A stretch of 46,674 bases of DNA from a bacterium BMS3Bbin03. GTDB taxonomy: Bacteria > Zhuqueibacterota > JdFR-76 > BMS3Abin05. Made by a program: the position numbers and the translations under genes. Where the stretch lies: NCBI GenBank assembly GCA_002898015.1, contig BDTM01000142.1, positions 1 to 46,674 on the forward strand, in the 5' to 3' direction. The notes under the pieces are model-generated. The model was given only the letters and a program-made list of their open reading frames with translations, made no database searches and was not told where the DNA came from. Positions 25,400 through 32,834 of the stretch are shown here, in pieces (positions within the stretch are counted from its first letter, which is position 1; the number at the start of each line of letters is the position of its first letter).

Positions 25400-26227
25400 T
25401 TAAAGATGTTTGTTCAGCCAGTTGATCACATCCTGAAACGCCTGTTCACGCGGCCGGTCATGAAATACCTCGTGAAAGGCGCCCGGATAAAGCCGGAACT
25501 CCTTGTCGGCGGAACCGATCGTTTCAAATAACTGCTTCGCTCCGGACGGATCGATGATGGGATCCTCCTCTCCCTGAATGATCAGTACCGGAGACGTAAA
25601 CGCCTGTGCATTTTGAAACACGCCCTCCATGGCATTTTGCATTTCCACATAAAAGCGGGCCGTAATCTTGCTGTGAACCAAAGGATCGTTTTGGTACTTT
25701 TCCGCCTCTTCCGGAAGGGTGGAAATGGACTTGGGCGGGAGTCCGCTGTCTTGCGTAAATCCGGGAAGCAGGCGGGAAAAAAACTTTCCCAGAGAAATTT
25801 TCCAGGCAGGAACCTTCATTCGGACTTTAAGTCCGGGCGATGAGAGAATATACCCGTTTATCCCTTCCGGCTTCGTCAATCCGTAATGAAAAGCGATGAG
25901 CCCGCCCAGACTGTGGCCCAGCACGAAAATCGGATGCAGGCCCTTTTTTGCCAAAAAATTCCGGAATGCCTGAACTTCCTCAACAAAATTTCCAAATCGG
26001 TCGATGTGTCCCCGTTTGCCGCCGGACTTTCCGTGCCCGGGAAGATCAAACGCCAGCAGCGTAAATCCATCCGATGTAAGCCGTTCGGCAATGTCTTTGT
26101 ACCGCAGCACATGTTCTCCCAACCCATGGACAAGCAAAATGGCTGCCTTTTGCGGTTCTGCAAAAAAGAAATGGTAATATCGATTTTGTCCGTCCGGGTT
26201 TTGATAAAATCCATCGTTCTCGTTCAT
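25400..26227 (-). CDS. Alpha/beta hydrolase, monoacylglycerol lipase-like
   Basis: The protein has 275 residues, with agaggtgag before the ATG. The alpha/beta hydrolase fold is complete: oxyanion loop HGLGEH (34-39), nucleophile S106 in GHSLGG, acid D222 in GEEDPIIDP and H252 in GAFHEV. The HGxGEH motif and overall length are those of the lysophospholipase / monoglyceride lipase family (PldB/MGL). No signal peptide is present, so it is probably cytoplasmic and cleaves monoacylglycerols or related esters. It is transcribed alone, convergent with the clpB side. Confidence 0.85.
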   Translation of the reverse strand: MNENDGFYQNPDGQNRYYHFFFAEPQKAAILLVHGLGEHVLRYKDIAERLTSDGFTLLAFDLPGHGKSGGKRGHIDRFGNFVEEVQAFRNFLAKKGLHPIFVLGHSLGGLIAFHYGLTKPEGINGYILSSPGLKVRMKVPAWKISLGKFFSRLLPGFTQDSGLPPKSISTLPEEAEKYQNDPLVHSKITARFYVEMQNAMEGVFQNAQAFTSPVLIIQGEEDPIIDPSGAKQLFETIGSADKEFRLYPGAFHEVFHDRPREQAFQDVINWLNKHL

Positions 26228-26322
26228 AAGCTCTCACCTCTTTATGTTTTCTGAAATTCTAAAATAAACATTAGGCAAAGCGATCCGGAATTATTATATT
26301 TAGAGTGTTACTGCACTAAATA

Positions 26323-26405
26323 GTGACAAAGGCGGATCACCCTGCCGGTGAAAAACAGAAGGGTCAGAAAGGTTCGCAGATGACCCCAATAGACCGGGTT
26401 GTCAC
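26323..26405 (+). ncRNA. Structured RNA candidate of unknown family
   Basis: An outer perfect 7-bp stem GTGACAA/TTGTCAC (26323-26329 with 26399-26405) encloses CACC/GGTG (about 26338-26350) and a perfect 6-bp hairpin GGGTCA/TGACCC (26361-26366 with 26380-26385) with a 14-base purine-rich loop. A tatatt word at 26295-26300 could be a -10 element for plus-strand transcription. I could not match it to SRP RNA or to riboswitch classes I know. The strand is a guess. Confidence 0.35.
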
Positions 26406-26488
26406 CGATACTGAAATATATCAATAAAATAAAACCGGGTCAAGGTTTAAATGAGCGATTTCCGGCAGGGGTAATTGGCGTCACCATA

Positions 26489-26532
26489 AGCTGAAGCTCT
26501 CCGCCGCAGGTGGATTGCCACGAGCTTCAGCT
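26489..26532. repeat. REP-like palindromic repeat
   Basis: AGCTGAAGCTC (26489-26499) and GAGCTTCAGCT (26522-26532) are perfect 11-bp inverted copies separated by 22 GC-rich bases. Each arm is itself nearly palindromic (AGCTTCAGCT type). Such arrangements resemble REP/BIME repeats. A GC-rich island in an AT-rich spacer supports a repeat element rather than a promoter. Confidence 0.45.
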
Positions 26533-26668
26533 CGTAGATAATAATCCATTAAAAAACTCTTGCATAATGAAATAAATTTTATTAAATTGATAAACTGTGG
26601 AAAATGTTTGTAATTATTTGAAACACTGAAACTTACAACTGTAAGCAGAATCGGAATCGATTTCGGTT

Positions 26669-28003
26669 ATGTTTGAAGATTTAACCCGGAAGTTAGACCA
26701 TGTCCTAAAGAAAATCAAGGGACAGGGAAAACTTTCTGAAAAAAATATCGCAGACTCCCTTCGTGAAGTCCGGAAGGTTCTTCTGGAAGCCGATGTGAAC
26801 TATAAAGTTGCGAAGGAATTTGTAAAGTCGGTTCAGGAGAAATCCCTCGGACAGGCGGTACTGAAAAGCATTACCCCGGGGCAGCAAATTGTTAAAATTA
26901 TTTACGATGAGCTGACACGCCTGATGGGGCAATCGACCGCTTCATTACGATTTGCCAATATTCCCCCGACCATATTCATGGCCACGGGGCTGCAGGGATC
27001 GGGGAAGACGACATTTGTGGGGAAATTAGCGCTTTATCTTCGGGGACAGAAGCATTCGCCGCTCATGGTGGCGGCTGATATTTACCGGCCGGCAGCCATT
27101 GATCAGCTCAAAACAATCGGGAAACAATTAAATATTCCTGTTTTTTCGGAAGACGGCAAAAATCCGATTCAAATCTGTTGGGATTCGATTCAGCAGGCGC
27201 GGCAGAATGGAAATGATGTGGTGATTTTTGACACGGCCGGACGCCTTCACATCGATGAAAATATGATGAAGGAACTGAGTGAGATCAAAGAAAAAACAAA
27301 ACCTCACAATATCTTTTTTGTGGCCGACGGAATGACCGGACAGGATGCGGTGAAAGCGGCGACCGAATTTAACAATTGGCTCGCGTACGACGGTGTGGTT
27401 CTGACCAAAATGGATGGCGACGCCCGGGGCGGGGCGGCACTTTCCATCAAAGCCGTAACGGGGAAACCCATTATGTTTGTGGGGATGGGGGAAAAGTTCA
27501 ATACCCTGGAACAATTTCATCCGGACCGGATGGCGTCCCGCATTTTGGGAATGGGCGATGTGATTTCCCTTGTGGAAAAAGCCCAAATCGCCGTTTCCGA
27601 AGAAGAGAGCCGCCGGATGGAAGAGGCCATTCGGAAAAAACGCCTGACATTCGACGATTTTTTACAGCAATTGCGCCAGATAAAAAAAATGGGGCCTTTG
27701 GAACAAATCATCGGAATGATTCCCGGACTTGGTGCATCTCCGCTGGGAAAAGCCAATGTGGATGAAAAAGCACTGGTCAAAGTGGAAGCGATTATCCAAT
27801 CCATGACACGGGAAGAACGCCGAAATCCAAGACTTTTAAATGGAAACAGAAAGCGCCGGATAGCCAGGGGCAGCGGCACGACGGTTCAGGATGTGAATCG
27901 TTTAATCAGCCAGTTCAACCAGATGCAAAAGCTGATGAAACGGTTTTCAAAAGGCGGTAAGAGAAGTATGCGAGGCGTGCTGGGCGGGAATTATCCCTTC
28001 TGA
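26669..28003 (+). CDS. ffh: Signal recognition particle protein Ffh
   Basis: The protein has 444 residues. The N domain (1-90, LREVRKVLLEADVN) is followed by the SRP GTPase domain with G1 GLQGSGKT (107-114), DTAGR (188-192) and TKMDGD (246-251). The C-terminal methionine-rich M domain (from about 300) includes the helices ending in QFNQMQKLMKRFSKGG. With SRP RNA it targets membrane and secreted proteins to FtsY and SecYEG. Gene order ffh-rpsP-khpA-rimM-trmD-rplS is a widely conserved operon. The ATG has only a weak upstream binding site. Confidence 0.97.
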   Translation: MFEDLTRKLDHVLKKIKGQGKLSEKNIADSLREVRKVLLEADVNYKVAKEFVKSVQEKSLGQAVLKSITPGQQIVKIIYDELTRLMGQSTASLRFANIPPTIFMATGLQGSGKTTFVGKLALYLRGQKHSPLMVAADIYRPAAIDQLKTIGKQLNIPVFSEDGKNPIQICWDSIQQARQNGNDVVIFDTAGRLHIDENMMKELSEIKEKTKPHNIFFVADGMTGQDAVKAATEFNNWLAYDGVVLTKMDGDARGGAALSIKAVTGKPIMFVGMGEKFNTLEQFHPDRMASRILGMGDVISLVEKAQIAVSEEESRRMEEAIRKKRLTFDDFLQQLRQIKKMGPLEQIIGMIPGLGASPLGKANVDEKALVKVEAIIQSMTREERRNPRLLNGNRKRRIARGSGTTVQDVNRLISQFNQMQKLMKRFSKGGKRSMRGVLGGNYPF

Positions 28004-28080
28004 AAAGGCGGGCCGGCGCAGCACACAAAATGAACGAAAAGCAGATTTAATCAATAAGAAAAATTAAAAAGGAGGAAAAT

Positions 28081-28626
28081 TTGTCAGTAAGATTGCGTCT
28101 TGCGCGAATGGGCAGGAAAAAAAGACCTTTTTACCGCGTCGTGGCGGTGGACAGCCGGAAGCGAAGAGACGGAAAGTACATTGAAAATTTGGGCTATTAC
28201 GATCCGTTAACCGATCCAATCGACGTCAAATTAAAAGAAGAAAGAATATTTTATTGGCTTAAAGTCGGGGCTCAGCCTTCTGAAACCGTTCGAAATTTGC
28301 TTCGTCAGGAAGGAATCCTGTTTAAATGGGATTTGATGAAAAAAGGTTTTGATGAAGCCCGCATTCAGGAAGAGCTTGGAAAACTGGAAGTGATCCAATT
28401 AGAGCGCAGGCGAAAAGCCGAACAAATCAAAGAAAAGGAAAAGCCGGCAGAAGCTGCGAAAGAAGAAATCGCAGAGGCGGCGGCTCCTGAAGAAGTGAAG
28501 ACCGAGAAACCGGCCGCTGATGAGGAAATTTCGGCGGCGGCAGTTGAAACAAAAGAAGAAACTGCGGAAGACACAGCTCCAAAGACAGATGAAGATTCAG
28601 CGACAGACGAACAAGAACAGGAATAA
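28081..28626 (+). CDS. rpsP: 30S ribosomal protein S16 with long acidic C-terminal extension
   Basis: The protein has 181 residues. The start codon is TTG, placed 5 bases after aaggagg; translation from it gives the exact S16 beginning (M)[19 protein letters not shown]. The S16 core covers about 1-80 ([25 protein letters not shown]). Residues 110-181 are an Ala/Glu/Lys-rich low-complexity tail, roughly doubling the usual 80-90 residue length. Long S16 tails are known from Bacteroidota and relatives. It binds 16S rRNA early in 30S assembly. Confidence 0.96.
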   Translation: MSVRLRLARMGRKKRPFYRVVAVDSRKRRDGKYIENLGYYDPLTDPIDVKLKEERIFYWLKVGAQPSETVRNLLRQEGILFKWDLMKKGFDEARIQEELGKLEVIQLERRRKAEQIKEKEKPAEAAKEEIAEAAAPEEVKTEKPAADEEISAAAVETKEETAEDTAPKTDEDSATDEQEQE

Positions 28627-28636
28627 AGGAAGCGCG

Positions 28637-28746
28637 AGGTTACTGGAACTTTTTTTGCCCTTTTTGACTTTATAGAATGAGGCTGGTCGTTGCGGAAATG
28701 AGTTATCTTGTTAATCCGGGACTTATTTAAGCAAGAGCTGTAACCT
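28637..28746 (+). other. Possible structured leader before khpA
   Basis: AGGTTAC (28637-28643) and GTAACCT (28740-28746) are perfect 7-bp inverted copies enclosing about 96 bases, with the downstream arm ending 5 bases before the khpA ggaggg. In the operon mRNA this long-range pairing would bring the rpsP end next to the khpA start. No known riboswitch or ribosomal-protein leader motif was recognised. Confidence 0.3.
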
Positions 28747-28762
28747 AAAAGGAGGGACAAGC

Positions 28763-28993
28763 ATGAAAGAGTTCGTCGAGTTCATCGCGAAGCATCTGGT
28801 GGATAAGCCTGAAGAAGTTCATGTTACCGAAATCGATGGAGAGCGAACAATTGTGTACGAACTTCGCGTCGGCGATGGTGATTTGGGTAAAGTGATTGGC
28901 AAGCGTGGCCAGACCGCTAAATCGATTCGCACGTTACTGGCTGCTGCTTCCGCAAAAGCGGGTAAACGAGCCGTGCTGGAAATTCTTGAGTAA
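28763..28993 (+). CDS. khpA: KH-domain RNA-binding protein KhpA (YlqC)
   Basis: The protein has 76 residues, the family's normal length, with aggaggg upstream. It is a single KH domain with the [17 protein letters not shown] signature around residues 43-59 (GxxG loop GKRG). KhpA binds RNA, often as a heterodimer with KhpB/Jag, and affects cell division and ribosome assembly. Its place between rpsP and rimM is conserved in many bacteria. Confidence 0.95.
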   Translation: MKEFVEFIAKHLVDKPEEVHVTEIDGERTIVYELRVGDGDLGKVIGKRGQTAKSIRTLLAAASAKAGKRAVLEILE

Positions 28994-29016
28994 TTTGGGG
29001 TCAATTGTTCTTTTAA

Positions 29017-29538
29017 ATGACATCGAATGAGACACTTGTAACAATCGGGGTAATTCTGAAGCCAAGCGGCATTGGGGGTGCTGTCAAGATACTTCCCACC
29101 ACCGATGAGCCCGGGCGATTCTCATTGTTAAAACGAGTCTATTTAACCTCTCCGGAAGGTGAGCGCCTTGAAGCAAATGTGGAACAGGTTCGGGTTCGTC
29201 AGAAAGAAGTCGTAATTCGTTTTAATGTCTGTGCCACACGGAATGATGCTGAGCATTTCCGGCGATGGGAGGTTCAAATCCCTGAAGATGAATGCCTGCC
29301 TTTGCCGGAAGGCCGTTACTACATTTTTAATCTAATCGGACTTCAGGCGGTAACCGTGGACGGTGAGTTTATTGGAACGGTAAGGGATGTACAGTCAATC
29401 GCCAATAACGACTTATTCGTCATCGAAACCTCCGCGCATAAAGAGATTTTAATTCCATTTGTAGAAGAATTTGTGAAAATCGTGGATATTGAAGGGGGAC
29501 GGCTTGTGATTCAGCCGATAGAAGGGCTTCTGGAGTAA
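29017..29538 (+). CDS. rimM: Ribosome maturation factor RimM
   Basis: The protein has 173 residues. The N-terminal RimM barrel starts VTIGVILKPSGIGGAVKI, matching the family. The C-terminal PRC-barrel has YYIFNLIGLQAVT, GTVRDVQSIANNDLFVI and ILIPFVEEFVKIVDI. It helps 16S rRNA processing and 30S head assembly around S19. The gene starts 23 bases after khpA and ends 7 before trmD, so all are in one transcript. Confidence 0.95.
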   Translation: MTSNETLVTIGVILKPSGIGGAVKILPTTDEPGRFSLLKRVYLTSPEGERLEANVEQVRVRQKEVVIRFNVCATRNDAEHFRRWEVQIPEDECLPLPEGRYYIFNLIGLQAVTVDGEFIGTVRDVQSIANNDLFVIETSAHKEILIPFVEEFVKIVDIEGGRLVIQPIEGLLE

Positions 29539-29545
29539 GCACATC

Positions 29546-30247
29546 ATGCGCATCGATATTGTGACGGCTTTCCCTGAACTGGTCAGGACGCCTTTACAGG
29601 AAAGTATTCTGAAACGAGCCCGGGAAAAAGGGCTTGTGCAGATTTTTATTCATGACTTGCGCGAATTTACCACTGATAAACACCATCAGGTTGATGATTA
29701 TCCGTACGGGGGCGGTTCAGGAATGATTATGAAACCCGAGCCTTTTTTTCGGGCTTTTGATAAAATTACCCGGGAATTTCCTTCTGAAAAACGGAAGGTC
29801 ATTTTTATGTCTCCGCAGGGCAAAACCTTTCACCAAAAGATGGCGAACGAACTCGTGCACTGGGAGCATTTGATTTTTCTTTGTGGTCATTACAAAGGGG
29901 TTGATGAACGGGTTACAGAGGCTTTGGTTACCGATGAGATTTCGATCGGCGATTATGTGCTGACCGGAGGTGAACTGCCCGCACTGGTCGTGATTGACGC
30001 CGTCGTCCGGTTAATCCCGGATGTGATTAATGATTATCAATCGGCCGCGACGGACACATTTCAGCAGGATTTGCTGGATCATCCTCACTACACACGGCCG
30101 GAAGACTATAGAGGGTACAGGGTGCCGGATGTCCTGCTTTCGGGGCACCATCAAAAAATTGAAGAGTGGAGAAAACAAAAATCTCTGGAAAGAACTATCA
30201 GGAAACGCAAAGATTTATTGAAAAATTTAAACAAAAATAATCAATAG
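29546..30247 (+). CDS. trmD: tRNA (guanine-N1-)-methyltransferase TrmD
   Basis: The protein has 233 residues. It is a SPOUT methyltransferase that makes m1G37 in tRNAs using S-adenosylmethionine, preventing frameshifting. Visible family motifs include MRIDIVTAFPE, DDYPYGGGSGMIMKPEP, the knot segment CGHYKGVDERV and the AdoMet loop IGDYVLTGGELPA, plus the C-terminal HPHYTRPEDYRGYRVPDVL. It lies 7 bases after rimM and 19 before rplS. Confidence 0.97.
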   Translation: MRIDIVTAFPELVRTPLQESILKRAREKGLVQIFIHDLREFTTDKHHQVDDYPYGGGSGMIMKPEPFFRAFDKITREFPSEKRKVIFMSPQGKTFHQKMANELVHWEHLIFLCGHYKGVDERVTEALVTDEISIGDYVLTGGELPALVVIDAVVRLIPDVINDYQSAATDTFQQDLLDHPHYTRPEDYRGYRVPDVLLSGHHQKIEEWRKQKSLERTIRKRKDLLKNLNKNNQ

Positions 30248-30266
30248 AGTTTGGAGGTGATTGAAA

Positions 30267-30608
30267 ATGGGTAAATTAGAAGCAATTGGTGTCGAGCAGT
30301 TGCGGTCGGATCTTCCCGGCTTTGGCCCCGGAGATACGGTTGCCGTCCATGTAAAAGTGCGGGAGGGTGATAAAGAACGCATTCAGATATTTCAGGGGGT
30401 TGTGCTTCAAAAGCGCGGCAGCGGAATCAACCGGACGTTCACGGTGCGAAAAATTTCTAACGGAATTGGTGTGGAAAGAATATTTCCTATGCATTCACCC
30501 AACATTGAAAAAGTGGATCTCCTGCGAAGGGGACGTGTGCGGCGGGCCAAAATCTTTTACCTTCGCGGTTTGAGGGGAAAAGCCGCTCGAATTGCCGAGA
30601 AGCGCTAA
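30267..30608 (+). CDS. rplS: 50S ribosomal protein L19
   Basis: The protein has 113 residues. The frame could start at a TTG (30261), but ATG 30267 is 7 bases from ggaggtg and is preferred. Sequence features of L19: [50 protein letters not shown] and [18 protein letters not shown]. It sits at the 30S-50S interface. It is the last gene of the operon; a terminator follows. Confidence 0.97.
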   Translation: MGKLEAIGVEQLRSDLPGFGPGDTVAVHVKVREGDKERIQIFQGVVLQKRGSGINRTFTVRKISNGIGVERIFPMHSPNIEKVDLLRRGRVRRAKIFYLRGLRGKAARIAEKR

Positions 30609-30633
30609 TTTTAAAGGTCATTTTTTCTTAAAG

Positions 30634-30665
30634 CCGTCTCCTGCCCGTAGTTGACGGTTTTTTTT
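30634..30665 (+). terminator. Intrinsic terminator of the ffh-rplS operon
   Basis: CCGTC (30634-30638) pairs with GACGG (30653-30657) across a 14-base loop and is followed by eight T. It lies 25 bases after the rplS stop. Confidence 0.78.
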
Positions 30666-30678
30666 AGGCCGGCGAAGT

Positions 30679-30752
30679 TTTTTCTTGCAATTTCAGCCCC
30701 GTCTTTGTATATTTGGATAATAATTGTCCGAATTATCTTATTGCAAGAAAAA
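30679..30752 (+). promoter_or_regulatory. Promoter of the Rrf2 operon flanked by a 13-bp inverted repeat (operator candidate)
   Basis: TTTTTCTTGCAAT (30679-30691) and ATTGCAAGAAAAA (30740-30752) are perfect inverted copies. The left arm contains TTGCAA (30685-30690), which with a 17-base spacer and TATATT (30708-30713) makes a plausible sigma-70 promoter. TATATTTG at 30708-30715 also fits the TAnnTTTG type used by Bacteroidota. A smaller repeat GATAAT/ATTATC (30716-30721 with 30732-30737) lies at the predicted start. The arrangement suggests repression by the Rrf2 protein encoded 6 bases downstream. Confidence 0.55.
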
Positions 30753-30758
30753 TATAAA

Positions 30759-31208
30759 ATGCAGTTGTCACAAAGTACAGAATATGCCATTCACAGCTTA
30801 TTTTATCTGGCTGTAAACAACAATCGGCAGACCGTTTTAGTCTCTGAAATTGCTCGCGCACAAAATATTTCGGAATCTTATCTTGCTAAAATATTTCAAG
30901 GTCTTGTAAAGGCGGGATTGGTGCGATCTTACAGGGGTGCAAAGGGGGGCTATCATCTGGCTGTCCCTGCGGAAAAGATTACGCTGAAAAATATCATGCA
31001 GGCTGTTGAAGGGACGTCTCCGATTTATACCTGTGACCATGATCGAAGAGATTGTGATTTTGTGGTGGATTGTCTGATTACGGCCACCATGAAAAAAGCC
31101 GAAAAAAAAATGTATGAAATTCTTGACAAAATAACGCTTGAAAAACTAATTGAGAATGCGGAGGAATTAAGGAATCAGATGAAATGGCTGGATTCGATTC
31201 CGAAATAG
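30759..31208 (+). CDS. Rrf2-family transcriptional regulator, probably Fe-S dependent
   Basis: The protein has 149 residues. The frame opens at 30651, but the Rrf2 start MQLSQSTEYAIHSLFYLA begins at 30759. A winged helix-turn-helix (IARAQNISESYLAKIFQGL, then LVRSYRGAKGGYHLA) is followed by a cysteine cluster C92-x6-C99-x5-C105, the place where IscR and relatives hold a [2Fe-2S] cluster. There is no Shine-Dalgarno sequence, unlike neighbours. It most likely senses Fe-S, redox or NO status. It lies 30 bases upstream of mrp and probably controls it and itself through the inverted repeat at 30679-30752. Confidence 0.88.
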   Translation: MQLSQSTEYAIHSLFYLAVNNNRQTVLVSEIARAQNISESYLAKIFQGLVKAGLVRSYRGAKGGYHLAVPAEKITLKNIMQAVEGTSPIYTCDHDRRDCDFVVDCLITATMKKAEKKMYEILDKITLEKLIENAEELRNQMKWLDSIPK

Positions 31209-31238
31209 ACGGTGTTTAGCAATAAGGAGAACATTCAG

Positions 31239-32342
31239 ATGTCCGGAAATGGAAATGGACTTACCAAAGAACGGGTCCTGGAAGAGTTGAAAAAAATCAA
31301 ATATCCGGGTTTCAGCCGGGATATTGTGTCGTTTGGGGTTGTGAAAGAGGTCACGGTGCAAAATTCTGTTGTCGTTGTGAATATGAGTGTCATTACAAAT
31401 GACGATACAACGGGCCCGCAGATTGAAAAGGACGTCCGTGCGGCGCTAAAGGCAATGCCCGGGGTAAAGGATGTGAAGCTTTCGATGAATGTGCAGCAGG
31501 CAAATGCGGCCAGGAATATCAAGAGCCAGGGCACGGGTGAACGCGCAAAATATCTGGAAAATGTCAGCAATAAAATTGCCATTACCAGCGGAAAGGGAGG
31601 CGTTGGAAAATCCACGGTGGCGTTAAATCTTGCCATTGCCATTGCCAAACAGGGCAAAAAAGTCGGTTTGCTGGATTCGGATGTTTATGGTCCGAATCTT
31701 CCCATGATGGCCGGCGTGAACGCAAAGCCGGAAGTAAAAGATGAAAAACTTGTGCCCTTTGATGTGCATCACATTAAACTCATGTCGTTGGGATTTCTTT
31801 TACCGGAAGACACGCCGCTAATCTGGCGGGGCCCGCTGGTGGCAAAGGCGGTTGAACAGTTGCTGCGGGATGTGGCGTGGGGTGACCTGGATTATTTCAT
31901 AATTGATATGCCGCCGGGAACGGGGGATGTTCAATTGAGCATTGCCCAGCTTTTGGATCTGTCTGGTGCGGTTATTGTAACAACGCCTCAGGATGTGGCG
32001 CTTGCGGACGCCGTGAAAGGCGTTGTGATGTACCAGAAAGTCAATGTGCCCGTGATTGGTATTATTGAAAACATGAGTAATTTTGTCTGTCCGCATTGCG
32101 GCCGGCGAACGGATATTTTCGGCCATGGGGGCGGTGAAAAAGAAAGCAAGCGCCTGGGGGTTCCGTTTTTAGGAGAAATTCCGTTGGATGTTGAAATTCG
32201 GATTGGCGGTGATACCGGCCGTCCCATTGTTGAAGTAAATCCCGATTCGCCGATTGCCGGCGTATTTTTTAAACTTGCGGACCGGATCATCCACAGCGGC
32301 GTGAAGGAGAAGACAGCCGGCACGCCTCATGTGCATGTTTAG
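31239..32342 (+). CDS. mrp: Mrp/ApbC-family iron-sulfur cluster carrier ATPase
   Basis: The protein has 367 residues. The frame opens with GTG at 31212, but ATG 31239 follows aaggag by 9 bases. Order: an N-terminal DUF59/MIP18 domain (about 12-90), the deviant Walker A GKGGVGKS (118-125), the switch PPGTGD (225-230) and the cluster-binding CPHC (C284, C287) near the C-terminus. The tail ends with two histidines (PHVHV). Mrp/ApbC proteins bind and transfer [4Fe-4S] clusters. It follows an Rrf2 regulator and is followed by a stand-alone DUF59 gene, supporting a cluster-assembly role. Confidence 0.93.
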   Translation: MSGNGNGLTKERVLEELKKIKYPGFSRDIVSFGVVKEVTVQNSVVVVNMSVITNDDTTGPQIEKDVRAALKAMPGVKDVKLSMNVQQANAARNIKSQGTGERAKYLENVSNKIAITSGKGGVGKSTVALNLAIAIAKQGKKVGLLDSDVYGPNLPMMAGVNAKPEVKDEKLVPFDVHHIKLMSLGFLLPEDTPLIWRGPLVAKAVEQLLRDVAWGDLDYFIIDMPPGTGDVQLSIAQLLDLSGAVIVTTPQDVALADAVKGVVMYQKVNVPVIGIIENMSNFVCPHCGRRTDIFGHGGGEKESKRLGVPFLGEIPLDVEIRIGGDTGRPIVEVNPDSPIAGVFFKLADRIIHSGVKEKTAGTPHVHV

Positions 32343-32439
32343 CAAAAAAAAATGCCGTATCGAGAAAAAAATTGAAACCAAATCGGTGTTTTTTCGTTTT
32401 AATAGATTCCAATTATATTTCAAAAATAGTGTACTGTCA

Positions 32440-32479
32440 GGGACAGGAGTTTTATCCTGAAACATTGGACTATCGTCCC
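32440..32479 (+). other. Hairpin-containing leader before the DUF59 gene
   Basis: In the 166-base gap after mrp, GGGAC (32440-32444) can pair with GTCCC (32475-32479) around an inner CAGGA/TCCTG hairpin (32444-32448 with 32455-32459; one base shared). The gap otherwise is AT-rich and could carry a separate promoter. No known riboswitch fold was recognised. Confidence 0.3.
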
Positions 32480-32508
32480 GATAAATTCAAATTCGGAGGA
32501 ATTTTTCA

Positions 32509-32811
32509 ATGGTAGATGAAAAAGCAGTCTGGGAAAGCTTAAAAAATTGTTTTGATCCGGAAATCCCGATAAATATTGTTGATCTCGGCTTGATTTATGA
32601 TGTCAAAGTTGATGATGGTTTGGTGAAGATTAAAATGACACTCACGGCACCGGGATGTCCGATGTCCTCTTTTCTTGCGGATGATGTCCGTCAAAAGGTG
32701 AGTGCCGTGGATAACGTTAAAAATGTTATTGTGGACATTGTGTGGGATCCGCTCTGGAATCCATCGATGATGAGTCAGGAAGCGAAGTTAAAATTGGGTT
32801 TTGAAGACTAA
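32509..32811 (+). CDS. DUF59/MIP18-family iron-sulfur assembly protein
   Basis: The protein has 100 residues, a single DUF59 domain as in SufT/PaaD-type proteins. cggagg precedes the ATG. Motifs are CFDPEIPINIVDLGLIYDV (the DPEIxxNIVDLGL family signature) and MTLTAPGCPMSSFLADDV with the conserved reactive cysteine in PGCP. These proteins help mature Fe-S enzymes. The same domain is fused to the N-terminus of Mrp just upstream, so the locus has two copies in different architectures. Confidence 0.92.
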   Translation: MVDEKAVWESLKNCFDPEIPINIVDLGLIYDVKVDDGLVKIKMTLTAPGCPMSSFLADDVRQKVSAVDNVKNVIVDIVWDPLWNPSMMSQEAKLKLGFED

Positions 32812-32834
32812 TTTGTCTAATGAGGTGATGCCGA

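Larger units (their letters stand above)
26228..26668. other. Gene-free region upstream of ffh with two structured elements
   Basis: This 441-base region between the divergent lipase and ffh genes holds no supported gene. It contains a multi-hairpin block (26323-26405), an 11-bp inverted repeat (26489-26532) and then about 130 AT-rich bases that may carry the ffh promoter. No SRP RNA signature (the GGAA-tetraloop domain with its AGCAG internal loop) could be found. Confidence 0.5.

Noticed and set aside
26361..26385. tRNA-like T arm (ggttcgcag)
   Set aside because: No acceptor stem, D arm or anticodon arm can be built around it.
26323..26405. SRP (4.5S) RNA next to ffh
   Set aside because: The conserved GGAA tetraloop and the AGCAG internal loop of domain IV are absent; only the position and a gcagatgac word are suggestive.
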